Positions 8,257 through 17,198 of a DNA stretch of 64,000 bases are shown here, piece by piece. The notes under the pieces are model-generated. The model saw only the letters and a program-made list of their open reading frames with translations, made no database searches and was not told the DNA's origin. Every line of letters begins with the position of its first letter. The first letter of the stretch is position 1. The DNA lies in assembly GCF_051860505.1 (NCBI RefSeq), contig NZ_JBHYDX010000017.1, forward strand, positions 1 to 64,000, read 5' to 3'. Source of the DNA: Pannonibacter sp051860505. Its GTDB lineage: Bacteria; Pseudomonadota; Alphaproteobacteria; Rhizobiales; Stappiaceae. Both the position numbers and the translations under genes were made by a program.

Positions 8257-8982
8257 TTACCTTGCCGCGCGCCAGCCGGCGGCGAGGGCTTCGGCTTCGG
8301 TGCAGAACCAGCGTTCGCCCTGGCGCGCATTGATGCGGGTGCGGGCGTAGGCGGGCGACCAGGGCATGTGGTAGATGCGGCCGGACTTGCTGATGTTGCC
8401 CTTGATGCGGCAGTCGCCGGGGGCCGGATCGCTGGTTGCGGCGGCCCATTTGCGGGCGCGGAAGTCCCAGGGTGCTTCGGCTGCGCCGGCGAAGAGGCCG
8501 GCCTTTTCGCTGCGCGCCTGGTCTTCCTCGCGAATGTAGCTCTGCGAGTAGCGGCGGAAGGCGAAGGCATGGCCCGAACGGACCATCTCGGCATTCACAT
8601 TGACCCCGCCCGCATGGCAGGTGGCCAGAAGCCGGCCGTAGTCATCGCGGATCTCGCCGATGCAGGTGACCGGACCGGCGGCGAGCAGACGGGTGAGCGC
8701 CCGGGCGGCTTGCCGGCCACAGGGGTAGCTGTCGCCAGAGGGCAGAGCGCAGGTCTGGGCGAGTTCCGGTGCGTCGATGCCCTCAAGGCGCAGCTTCTCG
8801 CCGGCCAGTTCGATCGTGTCGCCGTCGATCACCCTGGCGGCGGATTTTCCGCCCCCTGTCGCTGCGGTCGCCGCCCCGCCAAGCGCCAGAGCAGTTGCGC
8901 CGGCAACAAGCAGAAGCGGGCGGCGGCTTTCCCGGAGCCTTTCCCCAAGCCTGTGACGAATCACCTTGAAAATCATGTTCAT
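8257..8982 (-). CDS. Thermonuclease-family (SNase-like) exported nuclease
   Basis: About 241 residues. After a basic N-terminus comes a signal/anchor segment (PLLLVAGATALALGGAATAA), then a staphylococcal nuclease domain. RVIDGDTIELAGEKLRLEGI carries the Asp calcium ligand and a catalytic Arg, DAPE the second acidic ligand, DDYGRLLATC the second conserved block, and an EEDQARSEKAGLF helix follows. The C-terminal extension ending with ERWFCTEAEALAAGWRAAR is a common tail in alphaproteobacterial homologues. It probably degrades DNA or RNA in the envelope. Start 8982 was chosen (ATG before NMIFKV); an internal ATG two codons later is equally possible. Confidence 0.87.
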   Translation of the reverse strand: MNMIFKVIRHRLGERLRESRRPLLLVAGATALALGGAATAATGGGKSAARVIDGDTIELAGEKLRLEGIDAPELAQTCALPSGDSYPCGRQAARALTRLLAAGPVTCIGEIRDDYGRLLATCHAGGVNVNAEMVRSGHAFAFRRYSQSYIREEDQARSEKAGLFAGAAEAPWDFRARKWAAATSDPAPGDCRIKGNISKSGRIYHMPWSPAYARTRINARQGERWFCTEAEALAAGWRAAR

Positions 8983-9330
8983 AGCTTGAGGGTGCCAGCC
9001 TTCCGTCGTCAGGAAAGCCCGGCCTTGCCTCACCTCGCCGTTTCATGTGGACAGTCGTCTGATTGGACGCATGAGGCCGGGAGCCGTGAAGGGCAGGCTT
9101 GACCGGGAGGTGTCCGGACTTGAGCGGCAGGTGGCAGACGCGCGCCTCAATAAACGAAGAAAAATATTTTTTTATTGCGCTGATGGCATTGCCCGGTGGC
9201 GGCAAGACGCCTATCTTGCGCAGCGACGCGGGAGGTAGATCTACGGATCCCCGCTGTGCTCTCCCCACAGGGGGCTCGGGCCAAGATCGGCCTGCGGTCT
9301 CCTGCTGATCATTCCTGAAGGAGAATTGCG
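8983..9330. promoter_or_regulatory. Intergenic region upstream of sodB with AT-rich inverted repeat
   Basis: No gene is seen. An AT-rich block holds a 7-bp inverted repeat, CAATAAA (9148-9154) and TTTATTG (9171-9177), about 155 bases before the superoxide dismutase start. It could be an operator for iron- or redox-responsive control, but it matches no box I can name with confidence. No clear -35/-10 pair was found. Confidence 0.35.
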
Positions 9331-9933
9331 ATGTCTTTCGAACTTCCCGAGCTGCCCTATGCCTATGACGCCCTTGGCCCTTACATGTCCAAGGAGACGC
9401 TTGAGTATCACCACGACAAGCATCACCTGGCCTATGTCACCAACGGCAACAACCTGCTGAAGGACAGTGGTCTGGAAGGCAAGTCGCTGGAAGAGATCGT
9501 CAAGGAGAGCTTCGGCAAGAACGCCGGCCTCTTCAACAACGCCGGCCAGCACTACAACCACATCCACTTCTGGAAGTGGATGAAGCCGAATGGCGGCGGC
9601 ACGTCGATCCCGGGCGCTCTGGCCAAGGCCATCGACAGCGACCTCGGCGGCTATGACAAGTTCCGCGCCGACTTCATCGCCGCCGGCACCACCCAGTTCG
9701 GCTCCGGCTGGGCCTGGGTTGCGGTCAAGGACGGCAAGCTGGTCATCATGAAGACCCCGAACGGCGAAAGCCCGCTGGTCCATGGCGCCGCCCCGATCCT
9801 CGGCGTCGACGTGTGGGAGCACTCCTACTACATCGACTACCGCAACGCCCGCCCGAAGTACCTGGAGGCCTTCGTCGACAGCCTGGTCAACTGGGACTAT
9901 GTGCTGGAAATGTACGAAGCCGCAGCCAAGTAA
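9331..9933 (+). CDS. sodB: Superoxide dismutase, Fe/Mn family
   Basis: A 200-residue cytosolic enzyme that converts superoxide to oxygen and hydrogen peroxide. Metal ligands visible are His27 (EYHHDKHH), His77 (QHYNHIHFW), Asp160 and His164 (DVWEHSYYIDY). The GSGWAWV segment and the C-terminal WEH motif are diagnostic of the family. Iron use is suggested by similarity to rhizobial FeSODs, but Mn or cambialistic use cannot be excluded. GAAGGAG precedes the ATG, and a strong terminator follows 27 bases after the stop, so it is monocistronic. Confidence 0.95.
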   Translation: MSFELPELPYAYDALGPYMSKETLEYHHDKHHLAYVTNGNNLLKDSGLEGKSLEEIVKESFGKNAGLFNNAGQHYNHIHFWKWMKPNGGGTSIPGALAKAIDSDLGGYDKFRADFIAAGTTQFGSGWAWVAVKDGKLVIMKTPNGESPLVHGAAPILGVDVWEHSYYIDYRNARPKYLEAFVDSLVNWDYVLEMYEAAAK

Positions 9934-9960
9934 GCGGGTTCAGACGTGTGATTTTGGAAG

Positions 9961-9993
9961 GCCCGGCGGCGACGCCGGGCTTTTTTGTTTTTT
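9961..9993 (+). terminator. Intrinsic terminator of sodB
   Basis: A perfect 8-bp GC stem (GCCCGGCG / CGCCGGGC) with loop GCGA is followed by TTTTTTGTTTTTT, starting 27 bases after the sodB stop codon. Confidence 0.92.
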
Positions 9994-10088
9994 AGGTCGT
10001 CATTCCGGACGAGGGGAGCGGGACCGACAGCAATTGCGGTTTGCGCCGGATTGGTTGTGTCGCGCTGTCGCTCCCCTCGCCTTCCGCC

Positions 10089-10281
10089 CGTCATTCCGGA
10101 CAAGGTGAGCGCAAGCGAACCGCAGATCCGGAATCCAGACATCAGCCGCGCGTAGCGCGACGAGACAGATCCGGCGGTCACATTCAGGCGGTGAAATGGT
10201 TTTGCGCGTCGCTTTCGCTCGCACAGATGTGCTGGATTCCGGATCTGCGGTTCGCTGTGCTCACCTTGTCCGGAATGACGG
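10089..10281. repeat. Long inverted-repeat element (left of GIY-YIG gene)
   Basis: About 190 bases bounded by near-perfect 48-bp inverted arms at about 10089-10138 and 10233-10281. Each arm starts with CGTCATTCCGGACAAGGTGA and ends at GATCCGGAATCCA. A further partial arm (CATTCCGGACGAGGGGAGCG) lies just upstream from about 10011. It contains no gene and resembles the interspersed palindromic repeats of Hyphomicrobiales. A second copy lies at 10659-10847 on the other side of the GIY-YIG gene. Confidence 0.85.
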
Positions 10282-10300
10282 GGGGGTGATGGTTGTCTGA

Positions 10301-10588
10301 CTAGAGCAACATATCGGCCGAAAGATCTTGCCACTCGGGATTGGACGCTTCGATAAGCTCGACCTTCCAAGCGCGGTTCCAAGTTTTCAGCTGCTTTTCG
10401 CGCGCAATGGCTTCGTCGATCCGCTCATGCGCTTCTGCATATACAAGTAGGTAAACGCGGTATCGAGAGGCAAAGCCGGGCGTATAACCCTGCCGATGCT
10501 GATGAATGCGTTGTGGCAGAGACGTCGTCACGCCGATGTAAAGCGTTCCGTTCCGACCCGATGCCAGAATGTAGACATACGCACTCAT
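10301..10588 (-). CDS. GIY-YIG nuclease-fold protein (UPF0213-like)
   Basis: A 95-residue single-domain GIY-YIG protein. The first motif is AYVYILAS, the second LYIGVTTSLPQRIHQH with catalytic Arg, and the conserved EAIAREKQLKTWNRAWKVELIE helix carries the metal-binding Glu. Stand-alone proteins of this sort are widespread and their role is unknown. The start at 10588 was chosen because MSAYVYIL is the usual beginning of the family. The gene sits between two copies of a long inverted-repeat element, which sets it apart from its neighbours. Confidence 0.92.
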   Translation of the reverse strand: MSAYVYILASGRNGTLYIGVTTSLPQRIHQHRQGYTPGFASRYRVYLLVYAEAHERIDEAIAREKQLKTWNRAWKVELIEASNPEWQDLSADMLL

Positions 10589-10658
10589 GATGCAATTTAT
10601 GCATGCGTTTCTTATGAAATGCACGTGAATTCGAGCATTCATGGACATCGTCTCCCTC

Positions 10659-10847
10659 CGTCATTCCGGGCGAGGGGAGCGGGAGCGACCCGAAGATCCG
10701 GAATCCAGCGCCTCTGTGCGAGCGCAAGCGAGCGCCCAAGCGGCGGAACCTGCGGCTTGCGCCGGATCAGTTTTGTCGCGCTGTCGCGCGGCTGATGTCT
10801 GGATTCCGGATCTGCGGTTCGCTGTGCTCACCTTGTCCGGAATGACG
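10659..10847. repeat. Long inverted-repeat element (right of GIY-YIG gene)
   Basis: The second copy of the element at 10089-10281. Arms lie at about 10659-10708 (CGTCATTCCGGGCGAGGGGA and on) and 10800-10847, the latter almost identical to the right arm of the first copy. It lies between the GIY-YIG start and the DUF1284 gene. The left arm is less conserved and carries the variant GGGAGCGACCC. Confidence 0.85.
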
Positions 10848-10895
10848 GGGGAGGGCAACCGCTGACAGGCTGGCGAAAACAGGGTACGCAAGGGG

Positions 10896-11321
10896 ATGAC
10901 CATCCGGCTGCGACCGCATCATTTCCTGTGCATGCTCACCTTTGTCGGCGAGGGCTACAGCCGTCGCTTTGTGGTGAACTATGGCCGTATTATTGACCGG
11001 ATCCGCGCCGGGGAACGGATCGTGCTGGTGGAGGGGCCGGATGACATCTGCGCGCCGCTGCTTAGCACCGAGGATCCGCATTGCCACAACGACAGCGTGA
11101 AGCTGAGGGATGCGCAGGCCCTGGCGGATGTGGCGGCGCTGATGGGGTTGAGGCTGGAGACCGGCGTGGAACTGGCGCTGGACGGAGCACTGATTGCCCG
11201 GCTGCAGGCGGGATTTGCGACAGGCGCGATCCGCAAGGCCTGCGGCGGGTGCCAGTGGTCCGGCCTGTGTGATCAGGTGGCAGGCAACGGATTTGCCGGA
11301 ACGCGGGTCAGGGGCGGCTGA
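10896..11321 (+). CDS. DUF1284 protein (cysteine-containing)
   Basis: A 141-residue protein beginning with the family signature IRLRPHHFLCML. Further conserved Cys/His positions include DDICAPL, DPHCHN and, near the C-terminus, CGGCQWSGLC. The pattern suggests a bound metal or iron-sulfur cluster, but no function is established for DUF1284. It is a single gene with an AGGGG ribosome-binding sequence, immediately downstream of the repeat element. Confidence 0.88.
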   Translation: MTIRLRPHHFLCMLTFVGEGYSRRFVVNYGRIIDRIRAGERIVLVEGPDDICAPLLSTEDPHCHNDSVKLRDAQALADVAALMGLRLETGVELALDGALIARLQAGFATGAIRKACGGCQWSGLCDQVAGNGFAGTRVRGG

Positions 11322-11424
11322 AATAGCCGGAAACGGAAAGCCAGAACATGGGGCGGTTCCAGCTTTCCGTTCCGGATCAAGGCGATGATGGAATTGCATC
11401 GCGCCTTGAAGCTGTTGGGCAGGT

Positions 11425-11625
11425 TCAGGCCGCCTTGCAGGTCTTGATGCCGAGAATTGTGTAGGCCGGGCACCAGCCGATGGCGGCGGTGAGCAGCGGC
11501 ACGACACCGATGTAGCCGACCCACTTCCAGGCGATGTCCGCCGGGCCGAAGAAGGCGAAGGCCAGAAGGGCCAGACCAACGATAACCCGCAGCAGCCGGT
11601 CGATGCTTCCCATGTTGACGCTCAT
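11425..11625 (-). CDS. DUF2892 (YgaP transmembrane-like) protein
   Basis: A 66-residue protein with two membrane segments and the family pattern MGSIDRLLRVIVGLAL, GWCPAYTILGIKTC. The Cys in GWCPAY is the conserved position. DUF2892 domains are known alone or as the membrane part of rhodanese proteins such as YgaP. A strong AGGGGAC ribosome-binding site precedes the ATG. The Crp/Fnr-type regulator gene lies upstream on the same strand (132-base gap), which suggests it controls this gene. Confidence 0.9.
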   Translation of the reverse strand: MSVNMGSIDRLLRVIVGLALLAFAFFGPADIAWKWVGYIGVVPLLTAAIGWCPAYTILGIKTCKAA

Positions 11626-11757
11626 GTTTCGTCCCCTGTTGCAATCCTGACAGCGCAGATCGCGCTGAATGACCTCACTCTAGCGAGGGCAGGGAAAGGG
11701 GTCTGTGACTAGGTCACACTGAGGTGCACTGTCGGGGCGGTCGGGCGGATCAAAGCG

Positions 11758-12447
11758 TTATTCCGCCGCGAGGCGGGCAAGAGCTGCCCGGTCGAGGATG
11801 CGGATCTGGCCGCGATCCTTGGCAAGGATGCCGTCGTCGGCGAGGCGGCCAAGGTGGCGGGCGATGACCTCGCGGGCAGAGCCGAGGTCGCTGGCGATAT
11901 CCGCCTGGGTGGCGTCGAGCTTGCCCTCTGCATCGGCCCGCGCCAGCAGCAGGCGGGCAAGGCGTGGCTCGATCCGGTGGAAGATGGCGTCTTCCATGGT
12001 CTTGAGAATGGTGCCGATGCGCTGGCCGAAGCCGGAGAAGACGAGGCGGCGGAACTCCGGCTCGCTCTCCACCAGATGGAATACGGTGGAGGCCGGCAGC
12101 ACCAGGGCGGTCACATCGGTCTCGGTCAGGCCGGTGGCGGCATAGGGCTCCTCACCGAAGAGGCATGAGGTGGTGAGCAGGCAGCTTTCGCCAGGCTCCA
12201 CCCGGTAGAGCAGGATCTCGCGACCGGTGTCGGCCGTCATCATGACGCGGACGGAGCCGGTTTCGACGAGGATCCAGCCGGGGCAGACCTGTCCGGGAGA
12301 GAACACGGTCGTACCGCGCGGCAGGGCGACCATGCGGGCGTTCCGCACCAGCAGATCCGCCGCAACTGGTGACAGTCGCGTCAGGCCGAGGCGGGTGGCA
12401 ATGTCGGGGCCGGGGGGCGGGGTTTGGGTCTGGGCTGGATCGATCAT
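11758..12447 (-). CDS. Crp/Fnr-family transcriptional regulator
   Basis: A 229-residue regulator: an N-terminal cyclic-nucleotide-binding-like beta-roll (about residues 25-145, with VFSPGQVCPGWILVETGSVRV), a dimerisation helix, and a C-terminal winged helix with TQADIASDLGSAREVIARHL as the recognition helix. It lacks the N-terminal cysteine cluster of FNR, so it is not a 4Fe-4S oxygen sensor of that type. Cys55 (QVCPGW) and the CLLTTSCLFGEE cysteines could be redox-active; this Crp/Fnr subgroup with a downstream DUF2892 gene recurs in alphaproteobacteria. Confidence 0.9.
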   Translation of the reverse strand: MIDPAQTQTPPPGPDIATRLGLTRLSPVAADLLVRNARMVALPRGTTVFSPGQVCPGWILVETGSVRVMMTADTGREILLYRVEPGESCLLTTSCLFGEEPYAATGLTETDVTALVLPASTVFHLVESEPEFRRLVFSGFGQRIGTILKTMEDAIFHRIEPRLARLLLARADAEGKLDATQADIASDLGSAREVIARHLGRLADDGILAKDRGQIRILDRAALARLAAE

Positions 12448-12656
12448 GCGAAGCTTCCCTTAAGTCTGCCGCAAATGTGGCATGCCGGCGGGAGTGAAGC
12501 CAGACCGGGATAAGGTCGCGGCGCGAATGGCGGGTCCGGCCGGACGCAGGCTGGCACCTGAGGCTTGCGCCGCGGCTGCGTCTCATCCTTTTTGCGTGTC
12601 ACAGAGGCGATGGCCCTTTGGAACAGGACCGCTTATCCTGACGCCCCGCCTTTGAT

Positions 12657-13928
12657 ATGTCTTTCCGGAGTGCCCCGTTGCCCCAGGCCGCCTTTACCGA
12701 TGAACAGATGCGCCCCGATGGCGCCTATGCCTGGTTCCGGCTGTCGATTGCCATCCTGCTGTCGACGCTCGGCGGCGTCGGCATGTGGTCGGTGGTCGTG
12801 GTGCTGCCGGCAGTGCAGGCGGAATTCGGCGTCGACCGGGCCGAGGCGTCGCTGCCCTACACGCTGGCGATGGTCGGCTTCGCGCTGGGCAATTATCTCG
12901 TCGGCCGCTGGGTCGACCGTGTCGGCATTATCCTGCCGGTGATCGGTTCGGCGCTGGCGCTGTCTGCGGGCTATGCGCTGGCGGCGGTGGCTCCGACGCT
13001 GCTGCTTTTTGCCCTGGCGCAAGGGTTCCTGATCGGCTTCGGCACGGCGGCGACCTTCGGTCCGCTGCTGGCGGATGTGTCGCACTGGTTCCAGCGCCGG
13101 CGCGGCATTGCCATCGCCTGTGCCGCCAGCGGCAACTATCTCGCCGGCGCGCTGTGGCCGACGATCATCAAATGGGGGCTGGCCGTCGGCGACTGGCGCA
13201 GCACCTATCTGACGATCGCGCTGATCCTGATCGTCACCATGGTGCCACTGACGCTGTTGCTGCGCAGCCGGGTACGCGGCGGGCCCATCGGCACGCTGAC
13301 CGATGGAGCCGGTGTCGTGAAGAGCCCCGGAACGCGAGATCTCGGCCTGTCGCCCGGCGCGTTACAGGGCCTGCTGGTTGTCGCGGGGCTGGCGTGCTGC
13401 ATCGCCATGTCGATGCCGCAGGTGCATATCGTCGCCTATTGCGTCGACCTTGGCTATGGCATCGCGCCGGGCGCGGACATGCTGGCGCTGATGATGGTCG
13501 GCGGCGTTGTCAGCCGGCTGATTTCCGGAGTGATCGCCGACCGGCTCGGCGGCCTGATCGCGCTCCTGATCGGCTCGGTCGGGCAGGGGCTGGCGCTGGC
13601 GCTGTACATTCCCTTCGACGGGCTGACCTCGCTCTATCTGGTGTCGCTGATCTTCGGCCTGTCGCAGGGCGGCATCATTCCAAGCTATGCGGTGATCGTG
13701 CGCGAGTACCTGCCGGCCAGGGAAGCCGGCCAGCGCATCGGCTTCGTCATCATGGCAACGATCTTCGGCATGGCCATAGGCGGCTGGATGTCCGGCTGGA
13801 TCTATGACCTGACCGGCTCCTACGCCGCTGCCTTCCTCAATGGTCTGGCCTGGAATCTCGTCAACGCAGCCGTCGTGGTCTTCCTGCTGCTGCGCGACAG
13901 AAGCACCCGGCGCGTTGCGATGGGCTGA
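12657..13928 (+). CDS. MFS transporter (monocarboxylate/oxalate-formate antiporter-like)
   Basis: A 423-residue membrane carrier with about 12 helices. It has the N-terminal RLSIAILLSTLGGVGMWSVVV helix, a loop with NYLVGRWVDRVG (MFS signature A region) and a central cytosolic loop near residues 205-235. The C-terminal SQGGIIPSYAVIVREYLPA stretch is typical of the monocarboxylate and oxalate/formate branch. Substrate is not identifiable. A TTG at 12678, which has a well-placed GGAG, may be the true start instead of the ATG at 12657. Confidence 0.85.
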   Translation: MSFRSAPLPQAAFTDEQMRPDGAYAWFRLSIAILLSTLGGVGMWSVVVVLPAVQAEFGVDRAEASLPYTLAMVGFALGNYLVGRWVDRVGIILPVIGSALALSAGYALAAVAPTLLLFALAQGFLIGFGTAATFGPLLADVSHWFQRRRGIAIACAASGNYLAGALWPTIIKWGLAVGDWRSTYLTIALILIVTMVPLTLLLRSRVRGGPIGTLTDGAGVVKSPGTRDLGLSPGALQGLLVVAGLACCIAMSMPQVHIVAYCVDLGYGIAPGADMLALMMVGGVVSRLISGVIADRLGGLIALLIGSVGQGLALALYIPFDGLTSLYLVSLIFGLSQGGIIPSYAVIVREYLPAREAGQRIGFVIMATIFGMAIGGWMSGWIYDLTGSYAAAFLNGLAWNLVNAAVVVFLLLRDRSTRRVAMG

Positions 13929-13960
13929 GGGCGCTCGACTGAAACAGAATTGGCAGATGC

Positions 13961-14344
13961 TCAACCCGCCTTCAGCGCGGCGACTGCGAACAGGGCGAGG
14001 GAGAGCAGGAGGAAGACGCCGGAGAGGCGGGCAGACACGCGGGCCTTGTCGAACAGGGCGTCGCGCATGGCAACTGCGATCATCGCCCTCGCCACCGCCT
14101 TCTGCGGCCGCCGGTCCGGGGCAAGCAGGAGCCAGACTTCCGTGTCCTCGACCCGGGCGCGGTGGTGATAGGTGAGGCCGTACCAGGCCATGAACAGGCC
14201 GGTGACGCCAGCTCCCAGGGCCCCAAACAGGAAGCTGTAATGGGGATGCGACAGCGTGCCCATCATCACCATGAGCACCGCAAGCCCGCAAAAGCCCCAG
14301 GCCCGGGTCACGCATTCCTCGGCAAGTCGGGTGATCTCGTCCAC
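13961..14344 (-). CDS. Small membrane protein of unknown function
   Basis: A 127-residue protein starting with GTG. It has three hydrophobic segments: about residues 17-35, 38-58 and 105-125. A charged cytosolic stretch (RARVEDTEVWLLLAPDRRPQKAV) lies between the second and third. I do not recognise a family. It stands alone, convergent with the MFS gene and divergent from oligopeptidase B. Confidence 0.6.
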   Translation of the reverse strand: MDEITRLAEECVTRAWGFCGLAVLMVMMGTLSHPHYSFLFGALGAGVTGLFMAWYGLTYHHRARVEDTEVWLLLAPDRRPQKAVARAMIAVAMRDALFDKARVSARLSGVFLLLSLALFAVAALKAG

Positions 14345-14519
14345 GGCGCGTCTCCCGCCCTGAGCTGTCTCCGGACTACAGTCGCAGAAACGCTGCGGCA
14401 GTCAATTTCCCTCTGGGGGACCTGGCTGCAGATCACGCAGGCGTGTTGGCCAATCGGCGGTGAGCTGTGTTGCTTTTGCGCCCCTTGCCAAGCCTCTCGA
14501 AACAACCTACCTCGGCTGA

Positions 14520-16604
14520 ATGACACACACCGTCCTTCCTCCGCGCGCGGAAGCGCGCACCGTCACCCTGACCACCCACGGCATCACCCGCCAGGACGAT
14601 TACGCCTGGCTGCGGGCTGACAACTGGCAGGAGGTCATGCGGGATCCATCCGTCCTGGCGGACGACATCCGGGCCTATCTGGAGGCCGAGAACGCCTATC
14701 TCGAGGCGGAAATGGCGCCGACCAAGGCGCTGCAGGACACGCTGTTTGCCGAGATGAAGGGGCGCATCAAGGAAGACGACAGCTCCGTGCCGATGCCGGA
14801 CGGAGCGTTTGAATACGGCTTGCGCTATGTCACCGGCGGCCAGCATCCGATCCTTACCCGCAGCCCGCGCGGTGGTGGCGAGGAGCAGATCCTCGTCGAC
14901 GGCGACAAGGAAGCGGCAGGCAAGGCCTATTTCAAGCTGGCCGGGGCGACCCATTCCGACGATCACAGCCGTCTGGCCTGGGCCTATGACGACAAGGGCT
15001 CGGAATTCTACACCCTCAAGCTGCGCGACATGGCGACCGGCGTGGACATGGCCACGGTGATCGAGGACACCGCCGGCGGCGGCGAGTTCTCGGCTTGCGG
15101 GCGCTATCTGTTCTACATCCGGGTTGATGCCAATCACCGTCCGTCGAAGCTGTTCCGCCACGAGATCGGTACCGATCCGGCGACGGACGTGCTGGTCTAT
15201 GAGGAGGCCGATGCCGGCTTTTTCATGGGCGTTGGCAAGACCCAGTCGGGCAGCCACATCGTCATCGACATCCATGACCATGAGACCTCCGAAGTCCATG
15301 TCATCCCCGCCGACGCACCGACCAGTGCCCCGCAATTGATCGCGGCGCGTGAGACGGCGATTGAGTATTCCGTCGATGAAAGCGGCGGCCAGTTCTATAT
15401 CCTGAACAATGCGGATGATGCCGAAGACTTCAAGATCGTCACCGCGCCAGTGAGCGATCCCGGCCGGGCGAACTGGCGCGATCTGGTGCCGCACAAGGGC
15501 GGCCGGCTGATCCTGTCGGTCACCGCCTACAAGGAGTTCATCGTTCGCCTGGAGCGGGAGGATGGCCTGCCGCGTATCGTCGTGCGCCGGCTGGTGGATT
15601 CTGTCGAACATGCGATTGCCTTCGACGAGGAGGCCTATTCGCTCGGCCTGTCGGACGGCTACGAGTTCGACACGAGCGTGATCCGCTTCACCTATTCCTC
15701 GATGACGACGCCGTCGCGCACCTATGACTATGATGTCGAGACGCGCCAGCGCACGCTGCGCAAGGAACAGGTGGTGCCGTCGGGCCATAACCCGGCCGAC
15801 TATGTTACCCGCCGCCTGCAGGCCCGCGCGGCCGATGGCGAGCTGGTGCCCGTGTCGGTGCTCTACCGCAAGGATACGCCGCTGGACGGCTCCGCGCCCT
15901 GCCTGCTTTATGGCTACGGCTCCTATGGCATCTCGATCCCGGCGAGCTTCAACACCAACTGCCTCAGCCTCGTCGACCGGGGCTTCGTCTATGCGATCGC
16001 GCATATCCGTGGCGGCAAGGAAAAGGGCTATGCCTGGTATGCGAAGGGGCGGCGCGAGTTCAAGCGCAACACCTTCACCGATTTCCTCGCCGCAGCCGAC
16101 CATCTCGTCGGCGAAGGCTTTACCGCGCATGCGCGCATCGTTGCGCAAGGTGGTTCGGCCGGCGGCATGCTGATGGGTGCGGTGGCCAACCTGGGCGGTG
16201 AGAAGTTCGGCGGTATCATCGCCGAGGTGCCCTTCGTCGACGTGCTGAACACCATGCTCGACGACACGCTGCCGCTGACGCCGCCGGAATGGCCGGAATG
16301 GGGCAACCCGATCGCCAGCCGCGAGGCCTATGACTATATCGCCAGCTACTCGCCCTATGACAATGTCACGGCGAAGGCCTATCCGGCGATCCTGGCCGTT
16401 GGCGGCCTCACCGATCCGCGCGTGACCTACTGGGAACCGGCCAAGTGGGTGGCGCGACTGAGGGCTGTGAAGAGCGGCGACAGCCTCCTGATGCTGAAGA
16501 CCAACATGGAAGCCGGACATGGCGGCGCCTCCGGCCGGTTTGACCGGCTGAAGGAAGTGGCGCTGGTGCAAGCCTTTGCGCTCAAGGTGGTGGGGCAGGT
16601 GTGA
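14520..16604 (+). CDS. ptrB: Oligopeptidase B (S9A serine peptidase)
   Basis: A 694-residue prolyl-oligopeptidase-family enzyme that cleaves after Arg/Lys in short peptides. The N-terminal beta-propeller begins after DDYAWLRADNWQEVM. The C-terminal alpha/beta-hydrolase domain carries catalytic Ser546 (GGSAGGML), Asp632 (GGLTDPRVTYWEP) and His667 (EAGHGGASGR). YGYGSYGISIPASFNTN and IAHIRGGKEKGYAWY are oligopeptidase B signatures that separate it from prolyl oligopeptidase. No signal peptide is seen, so it is cytosolic. It is monocistronic as far as can be seen. Confidence 0.95.
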   Translation: MTHTVLPPRAEARTVTLTTHGITRQDDYAWLRADNWQEVMRDPSVLADDIRAYLEAENAYLEAEMAPTKALQDTLFAEMKGRIKEDDSSVPMPDGAFEYGLRYVTGGQHPILTRSPRGGGEEQILVDGDKEAAGKAYFKLAGATHSDDHSRLAWAYDDKGSEFYTLKLRDMATGVDMATVIEDTAGGGEFSACGRYLFYIRVDANHRPSKLFRHEIGTDPATDVLVYEEADAGFFMGVGKTQSGSHIVIDIHDHETSEVHVIPADAPTSAPQLIAARETAIEYSVDESGGQFYILNNADDAEDFKIVTAPVSDPGRANWRDLVPHKGGRLILSVTAYKEFIVRLEREDGLPRIVVRRLVDSVEHAIAFDEEAYSLGLSDGYEFDTSVIRFTYSSMTTPSRTYDYDVETRQRTLRKEQVVPSGHNPADYVTRRLQARAADGELVPVSVLYRKDTPLDGSAPCLLYGYGSYGISIPASFNTNCLSLVDRGFVYAIAHIRGGKEKGYAWYAKGRREFKRNTFTDFLAAADHLVGEGFTAHARIVAQGGSAGGMLMGAVANLGGEKFGGIIAEVPFVDVLNTMLDDTLPLTPPEWPEWGNPIASREAYDYIASYSPYDNVTAKAYPAILAVGGLTDPRVTYWEPAKWVARLRAVKSGDSLLMLKTNMEAGHGGASGRFDRLKEVALVQAFALKVVGQV

Positions 16605-16728
16605 CGGCGTGATCAGGAGCGCATGCTCGCGCCTTGATCACTCGTCTGTGACTTCCGCTTTATCGGCAAATCCTCCTTCAATGGCGACGCGGATGGTGAC
16701 GCGCCGTTTTGCCTTGAGGGAGAGATTG

Positions 16729-17178
16729 ATGAAGAAATTTGTTCTGGCCGCCGCTGCGGTCCTGTTTGTTTTGCCTGCGGTGCAGGCGGCGGATGATCCG
16801 GTTGCCGCGCGCAAGGCGATCATGCAGTCGGTGGCCGCCAGTGCCGGCCTGTCGGGCGGTTTGATGAAGGGCGACATTGCCTATAGCCCGGCCGCCGGCA
16901 AGGCGGCGATTGCCTCGCTGAATGCAGCAGCCTTGTCCTATGGCTCGTTCTTCCCAGAGGGAAGCGACATGGCGGCGAACACCACCGCAAGCCCGAAGAT
17001 CTGGGAAGATGCGGCCGGCTTTGCTGAGGCACTTGCCAAATTCTCGGCCGTGACCGGAGCCGCTGCCCAGGCCTCCGGAAAGGATGGCCCTGCGGATGTC
17101 GATGCCTTCAAGGCGGCGATGGGGCCGGTCCTGGCGAGCTGCAAGAGCTGTCACGAGGCCTATCGGGTCCAGAGGTAA
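16729..17178 (+). CDS. Cytochrome c'/c556-type periplasmic haem protein
   Basis: A 149-residue protein with a signal peptide (MKKFVLAAAAVLFVLPAVQAA). It is a four-helix-bundle cytochrome c' type, with the haem-binding CKSCHEAYR at the extreme C-terminus, which is diagnostic. It begins at the ATG at 16729 after GAGGGAGAG. The next gene, 20 bases downstream, encodes a dihaem cytochrome c, so the two probably form an operon in periplasmic electron transfer. The partner dehydrogenase is not in the window. Confidence 0.92.
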   Translation: MKKFVLAAAAVLFVLPAVQAADDPVAARKAIMQSVAASAGLSGGLMKGDIAYSPAAGKAAIASLNAAALSYGSFFPEGSDMAANTTASPKIWEDAAGFAEALAKFSAVTGAAAQASGKDGPADVDAFKAAMGPVLASCKSCHEAYRVQR

Positions 17179-17198
17179 CCCTATCGGAGAGCGCGGGG

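Noticed and set aside
14433..16571. 712-codon minus-strand open frame
   Set aside because: It mirrors oligopeptidase B, which has all catalytic residues; the antisense translation is compositionally biased without motifs.
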